Positions 8,446 through 16,377 of a stretch of 64,000 nt of DNA are shown here, one piece after another. Source of the DNA: Rhodobacteraceae bacterium UBA6213 (GTDB lineage: Bacteria; Pseudomonadota; Alphaproteobacteria; Rhodobacterales; Rhodobacteraceae). The position numbers and the translations under genes were made by a program. A model generated the notes under the pieces. That model ran no database searches, was not told the origin of the DNA, and was given only the letters and a program-made list of their open reading frames with translations. Location: NCBI GenBank assembly GCA_002421605.1, contig DISJ01000005.1, positions 1 through 64,000 on the forward strand, written 5' to 3'. The stretch's first letter is position 1, and each line of letters starts with the position of its first letter.

Positions 8446-9693
8446 ATGAGACGCTACTCGATTTTCGCCGTGGCCCGCGAGGGTTTGCGTTTTCACCAAG
8501 GCTGGGGCCGCGCTTGGGCCGCACCGGAACCAAAAAAGAAATACGAAGTCGTCGTGGTCGGCGCGGGCGGGCATGGGTTGGCCACGGCTTATTACCTTGG
8601 CCGCAACTTTGGCATTCGCAATGTGGCAATCATCGACAAGGGTTGGCTTGGCGGCGGCAACACCGGGCGCAACACCACAGTGATCCGCTCGAACTACCTG
8701 CAAGACCCTTCGGCGGCGATCTACGAAAAGTCACGCGCGCTGTATGAAACGCTCAGCCAGGATCTGAACTACAACATCATGTTCAGCCCGCGCGGACTGT
8801 TGATGCTGGCGCAGACCGAACACGAAGCGCGCGGCTACAAGCGCACGGTGCACGCCAACGCGCTGCAAGGTATCGAAACCCAGTGGATCGAACCTGCAAG
8901 GGTCAAAGAACTGGTTCCTATCATGAATATCGCGGGGCCGCGTTATCCGGTGCTTGGCGCGCTGTATCAGCCGCGCGGCGGCACTGCGCGCCATGATGCG
9001 GTGGCGTGGGGCTATGCGCGTGCCTGTTCCGACATGGGCATGGACATCATTCAGAACTGCGAAGTCACCGGCGTGCGCACCCAGGGCGGGCGTGTGCACG
9101 GAGTGGACACATCGCGCGGTGCGATCGATTGCGACAAGCTGGCGATGGTGGTTGCGGGCAACGCCTCGGTGCTGGCCGATATGGCCGGGTTCCGCCTGCC
9201 GATCGAAAGCCTTTCCCTGCAGGCGCTGGTCAGCGAACCGATCAAGCCTGCAATCAATGTGGTGGTGATGGCCAATACCGTGCACGGCTATATGAGCCAG
9301 TCCGACAAGGGCGAACTGGTAATCGGCGGTGGCACCGACGGGTTCAATAACTACACGCAGCGCGGTTCGTGGAACCATATCGAAGAAACCATCCGCGCAC
9401 TGATCGAGACTTTCCCGATCATCTCCCGCCTGAAGTTGATGCGCCAGTGGGGCGGCATCGTCGATATGACGGGCGATCGCTCTCCGATTCTTTCAACAAC
9501 CCCGGTCGAGGGCATATTTGTCAACTGTGGCTGGGGCACGGGCGGGTTCAAATCAATCCCCGGCTCGGGCTGGGCGATGGCCGAGCTGGTGGCCAAGGGC
9601 ACACCCGGCCCGCTTGCCGCCGAGTTCGGCCTGAACCGCTTTCGCGAAGGGCGCTTCATAGACGAAAGCGTGGCGGCTGGGGTGGCACATTGA
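8446..9693 (+). CDS. soxB: Sarcosine oxidase beta subunit
   Basis: 415 residues; the catalytic flavoprotein subunit of heterotetrameric sarcosine oxidase, which oxidatively demethylates sarcosine to glycine. It has the FAD-binding VVVVGAGGHGLATAYYLGRN near the N-terminus and the family block RGGTARHDAVAWGYARA. The protein begins MRRYSIFAVAREGLRFHQGW, the standard SoxB N-terminus; the ATG at 8446 has GGAG just upstream, so the longer reading from 8419 was rejected. It is the first gene of the operon. Its stop overlaps the next start (TGATG). Confidence 0.95.
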   Translation: MRRYSIFAVAREGLRFHQGWGRAWAAPEPKKKYEVVVVGAGGHGLATAYYLGRNFGIRNVAIIDKGWLGGGNTGRNTTVIRSNYLQDPSAAIYEKSRALYETLSQDLNYNIMFSPRGLLMLAQTEHEARGYKRTVHANALQGIETQWIEPARVKELVPIMNIAGPRYPVLGALYQPRGGTARHDAVAWGYARACSDMGMDIIQNCEVTGVRTQGGRVHGVDTSRGAIDCDKLAMVVAGNASVLADMAGFRLPIESLSLQALVSEPIKPAINVVVMANTVHGYMSQSDKGELVIGGGTDGFNNYTQRGSWNHIEETIRALIETFPIISRLKLMRQWGGIVDMTGDRSPILSTTPVEGIFVNCGWGTGGFKSIPGSGWAMAELVAKGTPGPLAAEFGLNRFREGRFIDESVAAGVAH

Positions 9694-10013
9694 TGGCGAC
9701 TAGGGATCAACTGATAAAATGGGGGCTTTCTGCGCTCCCCATCTATTTCTTCGGCGCAACAAATGGATGGTTGATAAAGAATGGTTCAGCAAGCGACTTC
9801 CAGCGTTTTGGAACAGTTTCCATCGTTGTGGGAGTGACGCTTTACGCACTGAGCGCTTCTCACTTCTTGCGCCAACGAGAACCCGCTACTTCAGATGCAG
9901 TATTTTGGTCACGAGAATTTCGGGCGGGCGAGGTTTTTCTTGTTGTCGTGGGAACACTTCAAACGGGATACGGAGACATTCTCCACCAATGGCTGCAAGG
10001 CAAAGGATCGTGA
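9693..10013 (+). CDS. Small hydrophobic membrane protein coupled to soxB
   Basis: 106 residues, ATG at 9693 overlapping the soxB stop as TGATG, which implies translational coupling. Hydrophobic stretches lie at about residues 9-27 (WGLSALPIYFFGATNGWLI), 39-59 (FGTVSIVVGVTLYALSAS) and 78-97 (VFLVVVGTLQTGYGDILHQ). No domain is recognised. Such a gene is not part of the classical soxBDAG order and its base composition is less G+C rich than its neighbours, which suggests a later insertion. The gene is probably real because of the overlap; its function is unknown. Confidence 0.6.
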   Translation: MATRDQLIKWGLSALPIYFFGATNGWLIKNGSASDFQRFGTVSIVVGVTLYALSASHFLRQREPATSDAVFWSREFRAGEVFLVVVGTLQTGYGDILHQWLQGKGS

Positions 10014-10072
10014 CATGAAACGCCAGATTTCCTTTCTATCTTCTTGCAATCATCTGCCGCTTCTTCATTGCC

Positions 10073-10107
10073 GAAATACCTCGGGGGTCAGGGAGCCGCG
10101 CTCCCGC
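10073..10107 (+). repeat. G-rich palindromic repeat, copy 1 (diverged)
   Basis: Starts GAAATACCTCGGGGGTC and continues into GGGAGCCGCGCTCCC, a small hairpin. It is a diverged member of the family seen at 14276, 27983 and 30012. It lies in the gap between the two small membrane protein genes of the sox operon. Confidence 0.6.
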
Positions 10108-10136
10108 GATAACGGGAACCTTTCACGCCGCTCGCG

Positions 10137-10158
10137 TGTTGTGTTGTCAGACACAACA
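10137..10158 (+). promoter_or_regulatory. 8-bp-arm inverted repeat upstream of small membrane protein gene
   Basis: TGTTGTGT (10137-10144) and ACACAACA (10151-10158) form a perfect inverted repeat with a six-base loop, ending 17 bases before the ATG at 10176. It could be an operator or a leader hairpin close to the ribosome binding site. It is directly visible; any role is inference. Confidence 0.4.
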
Positions 10159-10175
10159 GCATTGGAGCGCGCATC

Positions 10176-10334
10176 ATGGCAATCGACACCACCAACAAGT
10201 CAGCAACTGGTTTCATTCTCGGCGCAGTCGTCGTCGTGCTTGGCGGCGTGGTTTGGTATCTGGTCACCGATGGCGACCTGTTTGGCCGCAACGAGGCGAC
10301 CATCACTATTCAGGTGCCGGACGTCCTCAAGTAA
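10176..10334 (+). CDS. Small single-span membrane protein in sox operon
   Basis: A 52-residue ORF, MAIDTTNKSATGFILGAVVVV at the start and ending QVPDVLK. A single strong membrane segment (about residues 12-30, GFILGAVVVVLGGVVWYLV) is followed by a short acidic tail (TDGDLFGRNEATITIQ). A GGAG motif lies about nine bases before the ATG. It sits 75 bases before soxD. The clear binding site, start and membrane-plus-tail architecture support a real gene. No function is known. Confidence 0.6.
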   Translation: MAIDTTNKSATGFILGAVVVVLGGVVWYLVTDGDLFGRNEATITIQVPDVLK

Positions 10335-10409
10335 ACCTTCCGCATCGTTTTCGATCCCGGCAACCGGGGGCGTCATTGCCTCCGGCTTTGCCATGTCAGG
10401 AGCCTACCT

Positions 10410-10733
10410 ATGCTGACCCTCACCTGCCCCTATTGCGGCGTGGCCGCCGAGGAAACCGAACTTGCCCCGGGCGGCGAGGCGCATCTGACGCGTTTTGGCC
10501 CGGGGTCGAGCGATGATGACTTTGAAGCCTACCTCTTTTCGCGCAGCAACCCCAAGGGCGTGCATTTTGAACGCTGGCGCCATGCCTATGGCTGCGGCAA
10601 GTGGTTTCTTGCGGCGCGTTGCACCGTCACGCTCGAAGTGTTCGGCACCTACCCCGCGCAATGTTTCGCACCGCCCCCCGAGCTGATCGCCGCGATCAAG
10701 GCGAAACGGCCTGAGTGGAAGGGTTTCCAATGA
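10410..10733 (+). CDS. soxD: Sarcosine oxidase delta subunit
   Basis: 107 residues; the small zinc-binding subunit of heterotetrameric sarcosine oxidase. The N-terminal TCPYCG (Cys6, Cys9) and the later RHAYGCGKW (His58, Cys62) are the expected zinc ligands. FSRSNPKGVHFERW and the phenylalanine/proline-rich C-terminus match the family. Its stop overlaps the soxA start (ATGA at 10730-10733). Confidence 0.95.
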   Translation: MLTLTCPYCGVAAEETELAPGGEAHLTRFGPGSSDDDFEAYLFSRSNPKGVHFERWRHAYGCGKWFLAARCTVTLEVFGTYPAQCFAPPPELIAAIKAKRPEWKGFQ

Positions 10734-13711
10734 GCACCCGTCTCGCCACCGGCGGCCGCCTGATCGACCGCACCAAACCGCTTGACTTCAGCTTCGATGG
10801 TCGCGCGATGCGCGGGTATGCAGGCGACACGCTGGCCGCGGCCCTCTTGGCCAATAACCAGATGCTGATCGGGCGCAGCTTCAAATACCACCGCCCGCGC
10901 GGCATACTCGCCTCGGGAGTGGAAGAGCCGAACGCGATGGTGGCACTTGGCCAAGGAGCGCGGATTGAACCCGACCAGCGCACCACCACCACCGAGCTTT
11001 TTGCAGGCGCCAGCGCCGCCAGCCAGAACGCATGGCCTAGCCTCGATTTCGATATTGGCGCGCTCAACAACCTCGCCTACCGCTTTCTGCCGGCGGGGTT
11101 TTACTACAAGACCTTCATGTTCCCTCGCTTTGCGTGGAAGCACCTGTTTGAACCGGTGGTGCGCCAATCCGCAGGCATGGGCCCGGTGCCCAAACAGCCC
11201 GATCCCGACCGCTACGAACAGGCCTATGATTTCACCGATGTGCTGGTGGCAGGCGGTGGCGTTGCGGGCCTTGCCGCCGCCCTGGCCGCAGCCAGCGCGG
11301 GCCAGCGTGTGCTGGTGCTTGAACAGACCGCGCATTGGGGCGGGCGCGCCCCGGTTGACGGTATCGAGATTGACGGCAAGCCCGCCGATGCATGGGTAGC
11401 CGAAATCGTCGCATCCCTTGGCGCAATGCCCAATGTCACGTTGCGCAACCGTACCATGGTGGCGGGGGTTTACGATCACGGCTATGTGGTTGCGCAAGAG
11501 GCGGTGGCCGATCATCTACCCGGCACCGATCTGCCACGCCATCGGCTTTGGCGTATTCGCGCAGGCCGGGTGATTGCCGCGACCGGCGCTATCGAGCGGC
11601 CGCTGGCCTTCGCCGCCAACGACACCCCCGGTGTGATGCTTGCCTCTGCCGTGCGCGATTATGTGGTGAACTGGGCGGTCAGCCCCGGCGATCGCACCGT
11701 GGTGGTAACCAATAACGACGATGCCTACCGCACCGCGCTCACCTTGCTCGACGCGGGCCTCGTGGTGCCCGCCATTCTTGACGCGCGCGCCTCCGTTACG
11801 GGCGAGCTGCCTGCCATGGCTCGCGCCCGCGGAATCCGCGTGCTTGAAGGGCGCGGCATCGCCAAGGTCAAGGGCGGCAAGCGCGTCAAGGCGGTGCAGG
11901 TCTGCGTGCAGGCGGGCGAAGGTGCTGTGCTTGAAACTATTGCCTGCGACTGTGTGGCGATGTCGGGCGGGTTTTCGCCCGTGGTGCACCTTTATTCGCA
12001 ACCGGGCGGCAAGCTGCAATGGGATGGTGCCAATGGAATGTTCACCCCGGACCCCGCGCGTGCGCCCACCGGGGCCGATGGCGCCGCCTTTGTCGCCTGC
12101 GCCGGGGCCGCAGCGGGCGCCTTGCAAGCGGCGGCCTGCCTTGCAGATGCGCATTCTGCGGGTGGTGGCAAAGCCAAAGCTGCACCAAAGGCTGCCGCCC
12201 CTGTCGAGGCACCGATGCATCCCGTCTGGATGATGCCACAAGGCGCACCCGTGGCATTGCGCTTCAAGATGCTGCTCGACTATCAGAACGACGTAAAAGT
12301 TTCCGACGTGCAGCTTGCCGCCCGCGAGGGCTATGAAAGCGTCGAACACGCCAAGCGTTACACCACGCTCGGCATGGCCTCTGACCAAGGCAAGATGAGC
12401 AATATCAACGGCCTCGCCATCCTCTCCGACGCGCTAGGTCAGCCTATTCCCGCCACCGGCACCACCACCTTCCGCCCCCCCTATACGCCGATCAGTTTTG
12501 GTGCCGTCGCAGGCGAGGCGCGCGGCGAAATCTTTGCCCCGCTGCGCCGCACCCCGATGCACGCATGGCACGAGGCGCAGGGCGCCCATTGGGAACCCGT
12601 CGGCCTTTGGCGGCGCCCCTATTGCTACCCGCGCGCAGGCGAAACCCACGCACAGGCGGTCAACCGCGAGGTCGCCAACACCCGCAACAACGTCGGTTTG
12701 CTTGACGCCTCGACGCTGGGCAAGATCCTCGTCAAGGGGCCCGATGCCGGGCGCTTCCTAGACATGATCTACACCGGTGTCATGTCCACCCTGCCGGTGG
12801 GCAAATGCCGCTATGGCCTTACCTGCAACGAAAACGGGTTTCTGATCGACGACGGTGTAGTGGCGCGGCTTTCCGACGACAGCTGGCTTTGCCACACCAC
12901 CTCGGGGGGTGCCGATTCAATCCATGCGCATATGGAAAATTGGCTGCAATGCGAATGGTGGGACTGGAAGGTGTATAGCGCCAATCTTACCGAGCAATTC
13001 GCACAAGTCGCCATCGTTGGCCCCAATGCGCGCAAGTTGTTGGAAAAGCTGGGCGGCATGGATGTCAGCCGAGAGGCGCTGCCCTTCATGACCTTTGCCG
13101 AAGGCACACTCGCAGGCATTCCTTCGCGGGTGTTCCGCATCTCGTTCTCGGGCGAACTCAGCTACGAGGTTGCTGTGCCCACCTCGCAAGGTATGGCCTT
13201 CTGGAACGCCTGCCTTGAGGCAGGCACCGAGCTGGGGCTGATGCCTTACGGTACCGAAGCGATCCACGTGCTGCGGGCGGAAAAGGGCTTTATCATCGTC
13301 GGCGACGAAACCGATGGCACAGTCATTCCACAAGACCTTGGCCTTGGCTGGGCAATTTCGAAGAAAAAGCCCGACTACATTGGCAAGCGCGCGCAGGAAC
13401 GAAGCCACATGACCAACCCCGAACGCTGGCGTCTGGTGGGCCTTGAAACGCTCGATGGTTCGGTTCTGCCCGATGGGGTGCTGGCACCCGCGCCGGGGGT
13501 CAATGCCAATGGCCAGCGCAACACCCAAGGGCGCGTCACCTCGACCTATTTCTCGCCCACTCTCGGGCGCGGCATCGCCATGGGTCTGGTGCACCGCGGG
13601 CCCGAACGGATGGGCGAGGTGCTCGATTTCATAGCCGACGGTAAAACCATCAAGGCACGCATCTGCGATCAGGTGTTCTTTGACAAGGACGGGGAGAAGC
13701 AGAATGCGTGA
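10730..13711 (+). CDS. soxA: Sarcosine oxidase alpha subunit
   Basis: 993 residues; binds NAD+ and tetrahydrofolate and passes the one-carbon unit to folate as 5,10-methylene-THF. The N-terminal part (about 1-110) is the Fer2-like fold, with FSFDGRAMRGYAGDTLAAAL. A Rossmann domain follows (VLVAGGGVAGLAAALAAASA, near residue 170). The C-terminal third is an aminomethyltransferase (GcvT-like) domain with KGFIIVGDETDGTVIPQDLG. The start at 10730 is fixed by the ATGA overlap with soxD; an in-frame codon five residues upstream was rejected. A poly-Ala/Lys linker near residue 480 (GGGKAKAAPKAAAPVEAP) joins the halves. Confidence 0.95.
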   Translation: MSTRLATGGRLIDRTKPLDFSFDGRAMRGYAGDTLAAALLANNQMLIGRSFKYHRPRGILASGVEEPNAMVALGQGARIEPDQRTTTTELFAGASAASQNAWPSLDFDIGALNNLAYRFLPAGFYYKTFMFPRFAWKHLFEPVVRQSAGMGPVPKQPDPDRYEQAYDFTDVLVAGGGVAGLAAALAAASAGQRVLVLEQTAHWGGRAPVDGIEIDGKPADAWVAEIVASLGAMPNVTLRNRTMVAGVYDHGYVVAQEAVADHLPGTDLPRHRLWRIRAGRVIAATGAIERPLAFAANDTPGVMLASAVRDYVVNWAVSPGDRTVVVTNNDDAYRTALTLLDAGLVVPAILDARASVTGELPAMARARGIRVLEGRGIAKVKGGKRVKAVQVCVQAGEGAVLETIACDCVAMSGGFSPVVHLYSQPGGKLQWDGANGMFTPDPARAPTGADGAAFVACAGAAAGALQAAACLADAHSAGGGKAKAAPKAAAPVEAPMHPVWMMPQGAPVALRFKMLLDYQNDVKVSDVQLAAREGYESVEHAKRYTTLGMASDQGKMSNINGLAILSDALGQPIPATGTTTFRPPYTPISFGAVAGEARGEIFAPLRRTPMHAWHEAQGAHWEPVGLWRRPYCYPRAGETHAQAVNREVANTRNNVGLLDASTLGKILVKGPDAGRFLDMIYTGVMSTLPVGKCRYGLTCNENGFLIDDGVVARLSDDSWLCHTTSGGADSIHAHMENWLQCEWWDWKVYSANLTEQFAQVAIVGPNARKLLEKLGGMDVSREALPFMTFAEGTLAGIPSRVFRISFSGELSYEVAVPTSQGMAFWNACLEAGTELGLMPYGTEAIHVLRAEKGFIIVGDETDGTVIPQDLGLGWAISKKKPDYIGKRAQERSHMTNPERWRLVGLETLDGSVLPDGVLAPAPGVNANGQRNTQGRVTSTYFSPTLGRGIAMGLVHRGPERMGEVLDFIADGKTIKARICDQVFFDKDGEKQNA

Positions 13712-14264
13712 TCCAGTCAGCGCATTGGGTGGACAAAGCCACGAGGGCTTTGCACGCATCACAGAAGCGGGCCTGCAAGGCATGATCACGCTGCGCGGCG
13801 ATCTTGCCACGGGCGCAATTGCCAAGGCGGTGAAGGCGGCCACTGGCTGCGCCTTGCCCGCCCAGCGCGCCATCGTGACCAAAGGCACCGCCTCCGCCGC
13901 CTGGATGTCACCAGACGAGTTGCTGCTGCTTGTCCCCTACACAGAGGCCGAGGCCACCGCCGCCGCCCTGTCTGCGGCACTGGCAGGCGACCACGTTCTG
14001 ATCGCTAATGTCTCGGATGCGCGCGCGCTGTTTCGCATTTCGGGCGTCAAAGCCGATCAGGTACTGGCCAAGCTCTGCCCCGTGGATTTCGCGCGACTGC
14101 CTGCGGGCGAATTGCGCCGCACCCGCGCCGCTCAGGTTGCCGCCGCGATCTGGCGTTCGGCGCCTGACGAGCTGAGCCTGATCTGCTTTCGCTCAGTGGC
14201 AGGCTATGTCTTCGATCTGCTTGCCATTTCGGCCCGCGAAGGCAGCGAGCTTTCGCCAACCTGA
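13704..14264 (+). CDS. soxG: Sarcosine oxidase gamma subunit
   Basis: 186 residues; GcvT-like small subunit of sarcosine oxidase that completes the BDAG set. The family-typical end of the protein, ELSLICFRSVAGYVFDLLA, is present. The start MRDPVSALGG at 13704 lies inside the soxA end and is preceded by GGGGAGAAGCAGA. It is the last gene of the operon; a G-rich palindromic repeat lies just after it and may act on the transcript end. Confidence 0.9.
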   Translation: MRDPVSALGGQSHEGFARITEAGLQGMITLRGDLATGAIAKAVKAATGCALPAQRAIVTKGTASAAWMSPDELLLLVPYTEAEATAAALSAALAGDHVLIANVSDARALFRISGVKADQVLAKLCPVDFARLPAGELRRTRAAQVAAAIWRSAPDELSLICFRSVAGYVFDLLAISAREGSELSPT

Positions 14265-14275
14265 ATGCTTCAGTC

Positions 14276-14318
14276 CAAATATCCTCGGGGGTCCGGGGGG
14301 GAACCCCCCGGCGGCACC
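14276..14318 (+). repeat. G-rich palindromic repeat, copy 2
   Basis: Starts CAAATATCCTCGGGGGTCC; a run of G is followed by a complementary run of C (about 14295-14311), so it can fold into a hairpin. It lies between soxG and sodB. It is the intergenic form of the element also found inside xdhA and xdhB. Confidence 0.75.
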
Positions 14319-14394
14319 GTTTGGCAAGCCTTGACCTTTGCGCTCCGCGCCCCCTTTTATACTCTACAAGCATTCCAATGAAAGGATCGCGCCA

Positions 14395-14997
14395 ATGGCC
14401 TTCACCCTGCCTGACCTTCCCTACGCACATGATGCGCTCGCCCCGCTCGGCATGAGCCGCGAGACGCTCGAATATCACCATGACCTGCACCACAAAGCCT
14501 ATGTCGACAACGGCAACAAACTTGTCGCGGGCACACAGTGGGAGGGCAAAAGCCTTGAGGCGATTGTCGCGGGCACCTACGTCGCGGGTGCCGTGGCGCA
14601 ATCTGGCCTGTTCAACAATGCCAGCCAACACTGGAACCATGCGCTTTTCTGGGAAGTGATGGGGCCGGGCGAGGCGAAAAAGATGCCGGGCGTTCTGGAA
14701 CAGGCGCTGATCGACAACTTCGGTTCGGTCGCCAAGTTCAAGGAAGAGTTCGCCGCCGCCGGCGCGGCGCAATTCGGTTCTGGCTGGGCATGGCTCGTCA
14801 AGGCCAAGGATGGCACGCTCAAGGTCAGCAAGACCGAAAACGGCGTCAACCCGCTCTGCTTCGGGCAAACCGCCCTGCTTGGCTGCGATGTGTGGGAACA
14901 CAGCTACTACATCGATTTTCGCAACAAGCGGCCAGCCTATCTGACCAACTTCCTTGACAAATTGGTCAACTGGGAAGCGGTCGCCGCACGGCTCTGA
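14395..14997 (+). CDS. sodB: Superoxide dismutase, iron type
   Basis: 200 residues; dismutes superoxide in the cytoplasm. Metal ligands are His28 (EYHHDLHHKAYV), His79 (NASQHWNHALFW), Asp165 and His169 (GCDVWEHSYYIDF). The Gln in FNNASQHWNH is the position typical of iron enzymes, although iron versus manganese cannot be proved from sequence. The start is the MAFTLPDL methionine, preceded by GAAAGGATCGCGCCA; the upstream extension is not family-like. A strong intrinsic terminator follows. Confidence 0.95.
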   Translation: MAFTLPDLPYAHDALAPLGMSRETLEYHHDLHHKAYVDNGNKLVAGTQWEGKSLEAIVAGTYVAGAVAQSGLFNNASQHWNHALFWEVMGPGEAKKMPGVLEQALIDNFGSVAKFKEEFAAAGAAQFGSGWAWLVKAKDGTLKVSKTENGVNPLCFGQTALLGCDVWEHSYYIDFRNKRPAYLTNFLDKLVNWEAVAARL

Positions 14998-15017
14998 TTG
15001 CTCTGCACCCAACACGA

Positions 15018-15048
15018 CCCCGCCGGGCACGCCCCGGCGGGGTTTTTT
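15018..15048 (+). terminator. Intrinsic terminator after sodB
   Basis: CCCCGCCGGG (15018-15027) pairs with CCCGGCGGGG (15033-15042) around a five-base loop, followed by six T. This is a textbook rho-independent terminator 20 bases after the sodB stop. Confidence 0.93.
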
Positions 15049-15113
15049 CATGCCGTCCACGCCCCCATATAGGGTGCAGGGCTTTAGCCCTGAAACACCG
15101 CTAGGAGGGCGTC

Positions 15114-15566
15114 ATGTTGCTTGCCAAAGGTGCTTGGGTGGTTGTCGCAGACGGCGAAAAGGCACTCATTCTGGAAAATATCGGCGGTCCGAAGCAGGCG
15201 GATCTGCGTTTGCTTGCACGTGATGAGGCGAACTTGGAGATTCCCGGCGCCGCCAGCTACCAGCCTGGAAAGGTTCACGAATCCGGCCCCGGCATGCGTC
15301 GCTCGGCACTTGAGATGCCCGATTACGCGCGCCTTGCGGGTGAGCGTTTTGCGGCGGAACTGGTAGATATGCTGACCAAAGCCGCGCGCGCAGAACGCTT
15401 TACGCGGCTGGTTCTGGCCGCGCCGCCGCAGGTTCTGGGCGCATTGCGCGATGCGATGGGCGCAGATTTGCGTGCGCGCGTGGTCGCTGAACTGCCCAAA
15501 ACCCTGACCAAGCATCCTGTGCCAAAGATTGCCGAGCTGATTGCCGCCGAAATCGACACCCTCTGA
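15114..15566 (+). CDS. Host attachment family protein (AtsE-like)
   Basis: 150 residues matching the family named 'protein required for attachment to host cells': WVVVADGEKALILENIGG at the N-terminus, then HESGPGMRRSALEMPDY and FTRLVLAAPPQVLGALRDAM. The fold resembles release-factor-like/Host_attach domains. The name comes from Agrobacterium work; the molecular function is unknown, and the protein has no signal peptide. The ATG has GGAGG upstream (CTAGGAGGGCGTC). Confidence 0.85.
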   Translation: MLLAKGAWVVVADGEKALILENIGGPKQADLRLLARDEANLEIPGAASYQPGKVHESGPGMRRSALEMPDYARLAGERFAAELVDMLTKAARAERFTRLVLAAPPQVLGALRDAMGADLRARVVAELPKTLTKHPVPKIAELIAAEIDTL

Positions 15567-15574
15567 AGGCGTGC

Positions 15575-16216
15575 TCAGGCTTCTGGCATCTGCCCCGTCG
15601 CAGGGGCAAGTAGCCGCGTGAACAGCCCTTCCAGAAACTGGCCTGCCTCGGCAAAGGGGTCGTGGCCGGGGCCGAGCACGGCGCGCACCTGCACATCAAA
15701 ATCAGCGTAATGCTGGGTCAGTGCCCAGATCGAGAAAATCAGATGGTGCGGGTCAACCGCCGCAATGCGTCCTTCCGCGCCCCAGCCCCTGATTACCGCA
15801 GCCTTTTCATCGACCAGCGATTTCAACTCGCCCTCAATTGCCTCCGCCATGCGCGGCGCGCCTTGCAGGATCTCGTTGGCAAACAAGCGGCTTTCGCGCG
15901 GGTAGTCGCGGCTCATCTCGATCTTGCGGCGCACATAGTCGAGGATCTCTTCCATTGGATCGCCCGCCGGGTCGAGCGCGCGCAGCGGCGCAAGCCAGCT
16001 GTCCATCAACCCCGAAAGCAAATCGAGGTGAATCGCCTCTTTCGATGCGAAGTAATATAGCACATTCGGCTTGGAAAGCCCTGCGGCCGCTGCGATCTGG
16101 TCAAGCGTGGCGCCGCGAAAACCATGTGCTGAAAACACATCTAGCGCCGCTTCAAGGATGACTTCGCGGTTCTGGCGCTGGATGCGGCTGTTGGGGCGGG
16201 TGTTCGGATCTGACAA
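15575..16216 (-). CDS. TetR family repressor, RutR-like
   Basis: 213 residues with an N-terminal TetR helix-turn-helix (AALDVFSAHGFRGATLDQIAAAAG, then LSKPNVLYYFASKEAIH) and a C-terminal ligand domain resembling RutR (IFSIWALTQHYADFDVQV). RutR controls pyrimidine catabolism in enterobacteria and binds uracil or thymine. The start codon is TTG (16214-16216) in this reading. The gene is divergent from an omega-aminotransferase, with a palindrome between them that fits the TetR/RutR site shape. Regulation of that aminotransferase is inferred. Confidence 0.82.
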   Translation of the reverse strand: MSDPNTRPNSRIQRQNREVILEAALDVFSAHGFRGATLDQIAAAAGLSKPNVLYYFASKEAIHLDLLSGLMDSWLAPLRALDPAGDPMEEILDYVRRKIEMSRDYPRESRLFANEILQGAPRMAEAIEGELKSLVDEKAAVIRGWGAEGRIAAVDPHHLIFSIWALTQHYADFDVQVRAVLGPGHDPFAEAGQFLEGLFTRLLAPATGQMPEA

Positions 16217-16286
16217 TCGGACCTCGGGCTTTGCTTGGGCTGTTACGGCTCGCTTGACTGCCCCTATCTCTCTGCTAGCCTGAGAC

Positions 16287-16300
16287 TGACCGTTTGGTCA
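16287..16300. promoter_or_regulatory. Operator-like palindrome TGACC-N4-GGTCA
   Basis: TGACCGTTTGGTCA lies in the divergent region between the TetR gene and the aminotransferase gene. Its outer arms are perfect and match the published RutR site (TTGACCAnnTGGTCAA) in arms and spacing. It is therefore a good candidate for the neighbouring repressor's binding site. Confidence 0.65.
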
Positions 16301-16377
16301 AACATCAAGACATGACCGCGCTTCCGATGCCGTCCGAAAAACGGCGCGCCGCGTGGCGAAGCCCAAGGGAGACCCGC

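Noticed and set aside
10715..13888. Large frames opposite soxA (for example around 11516-12388 and 12917-13888)
   Set aside because: These are shadow frames in high-G+C sequence opposite an obvious enzyme gene.
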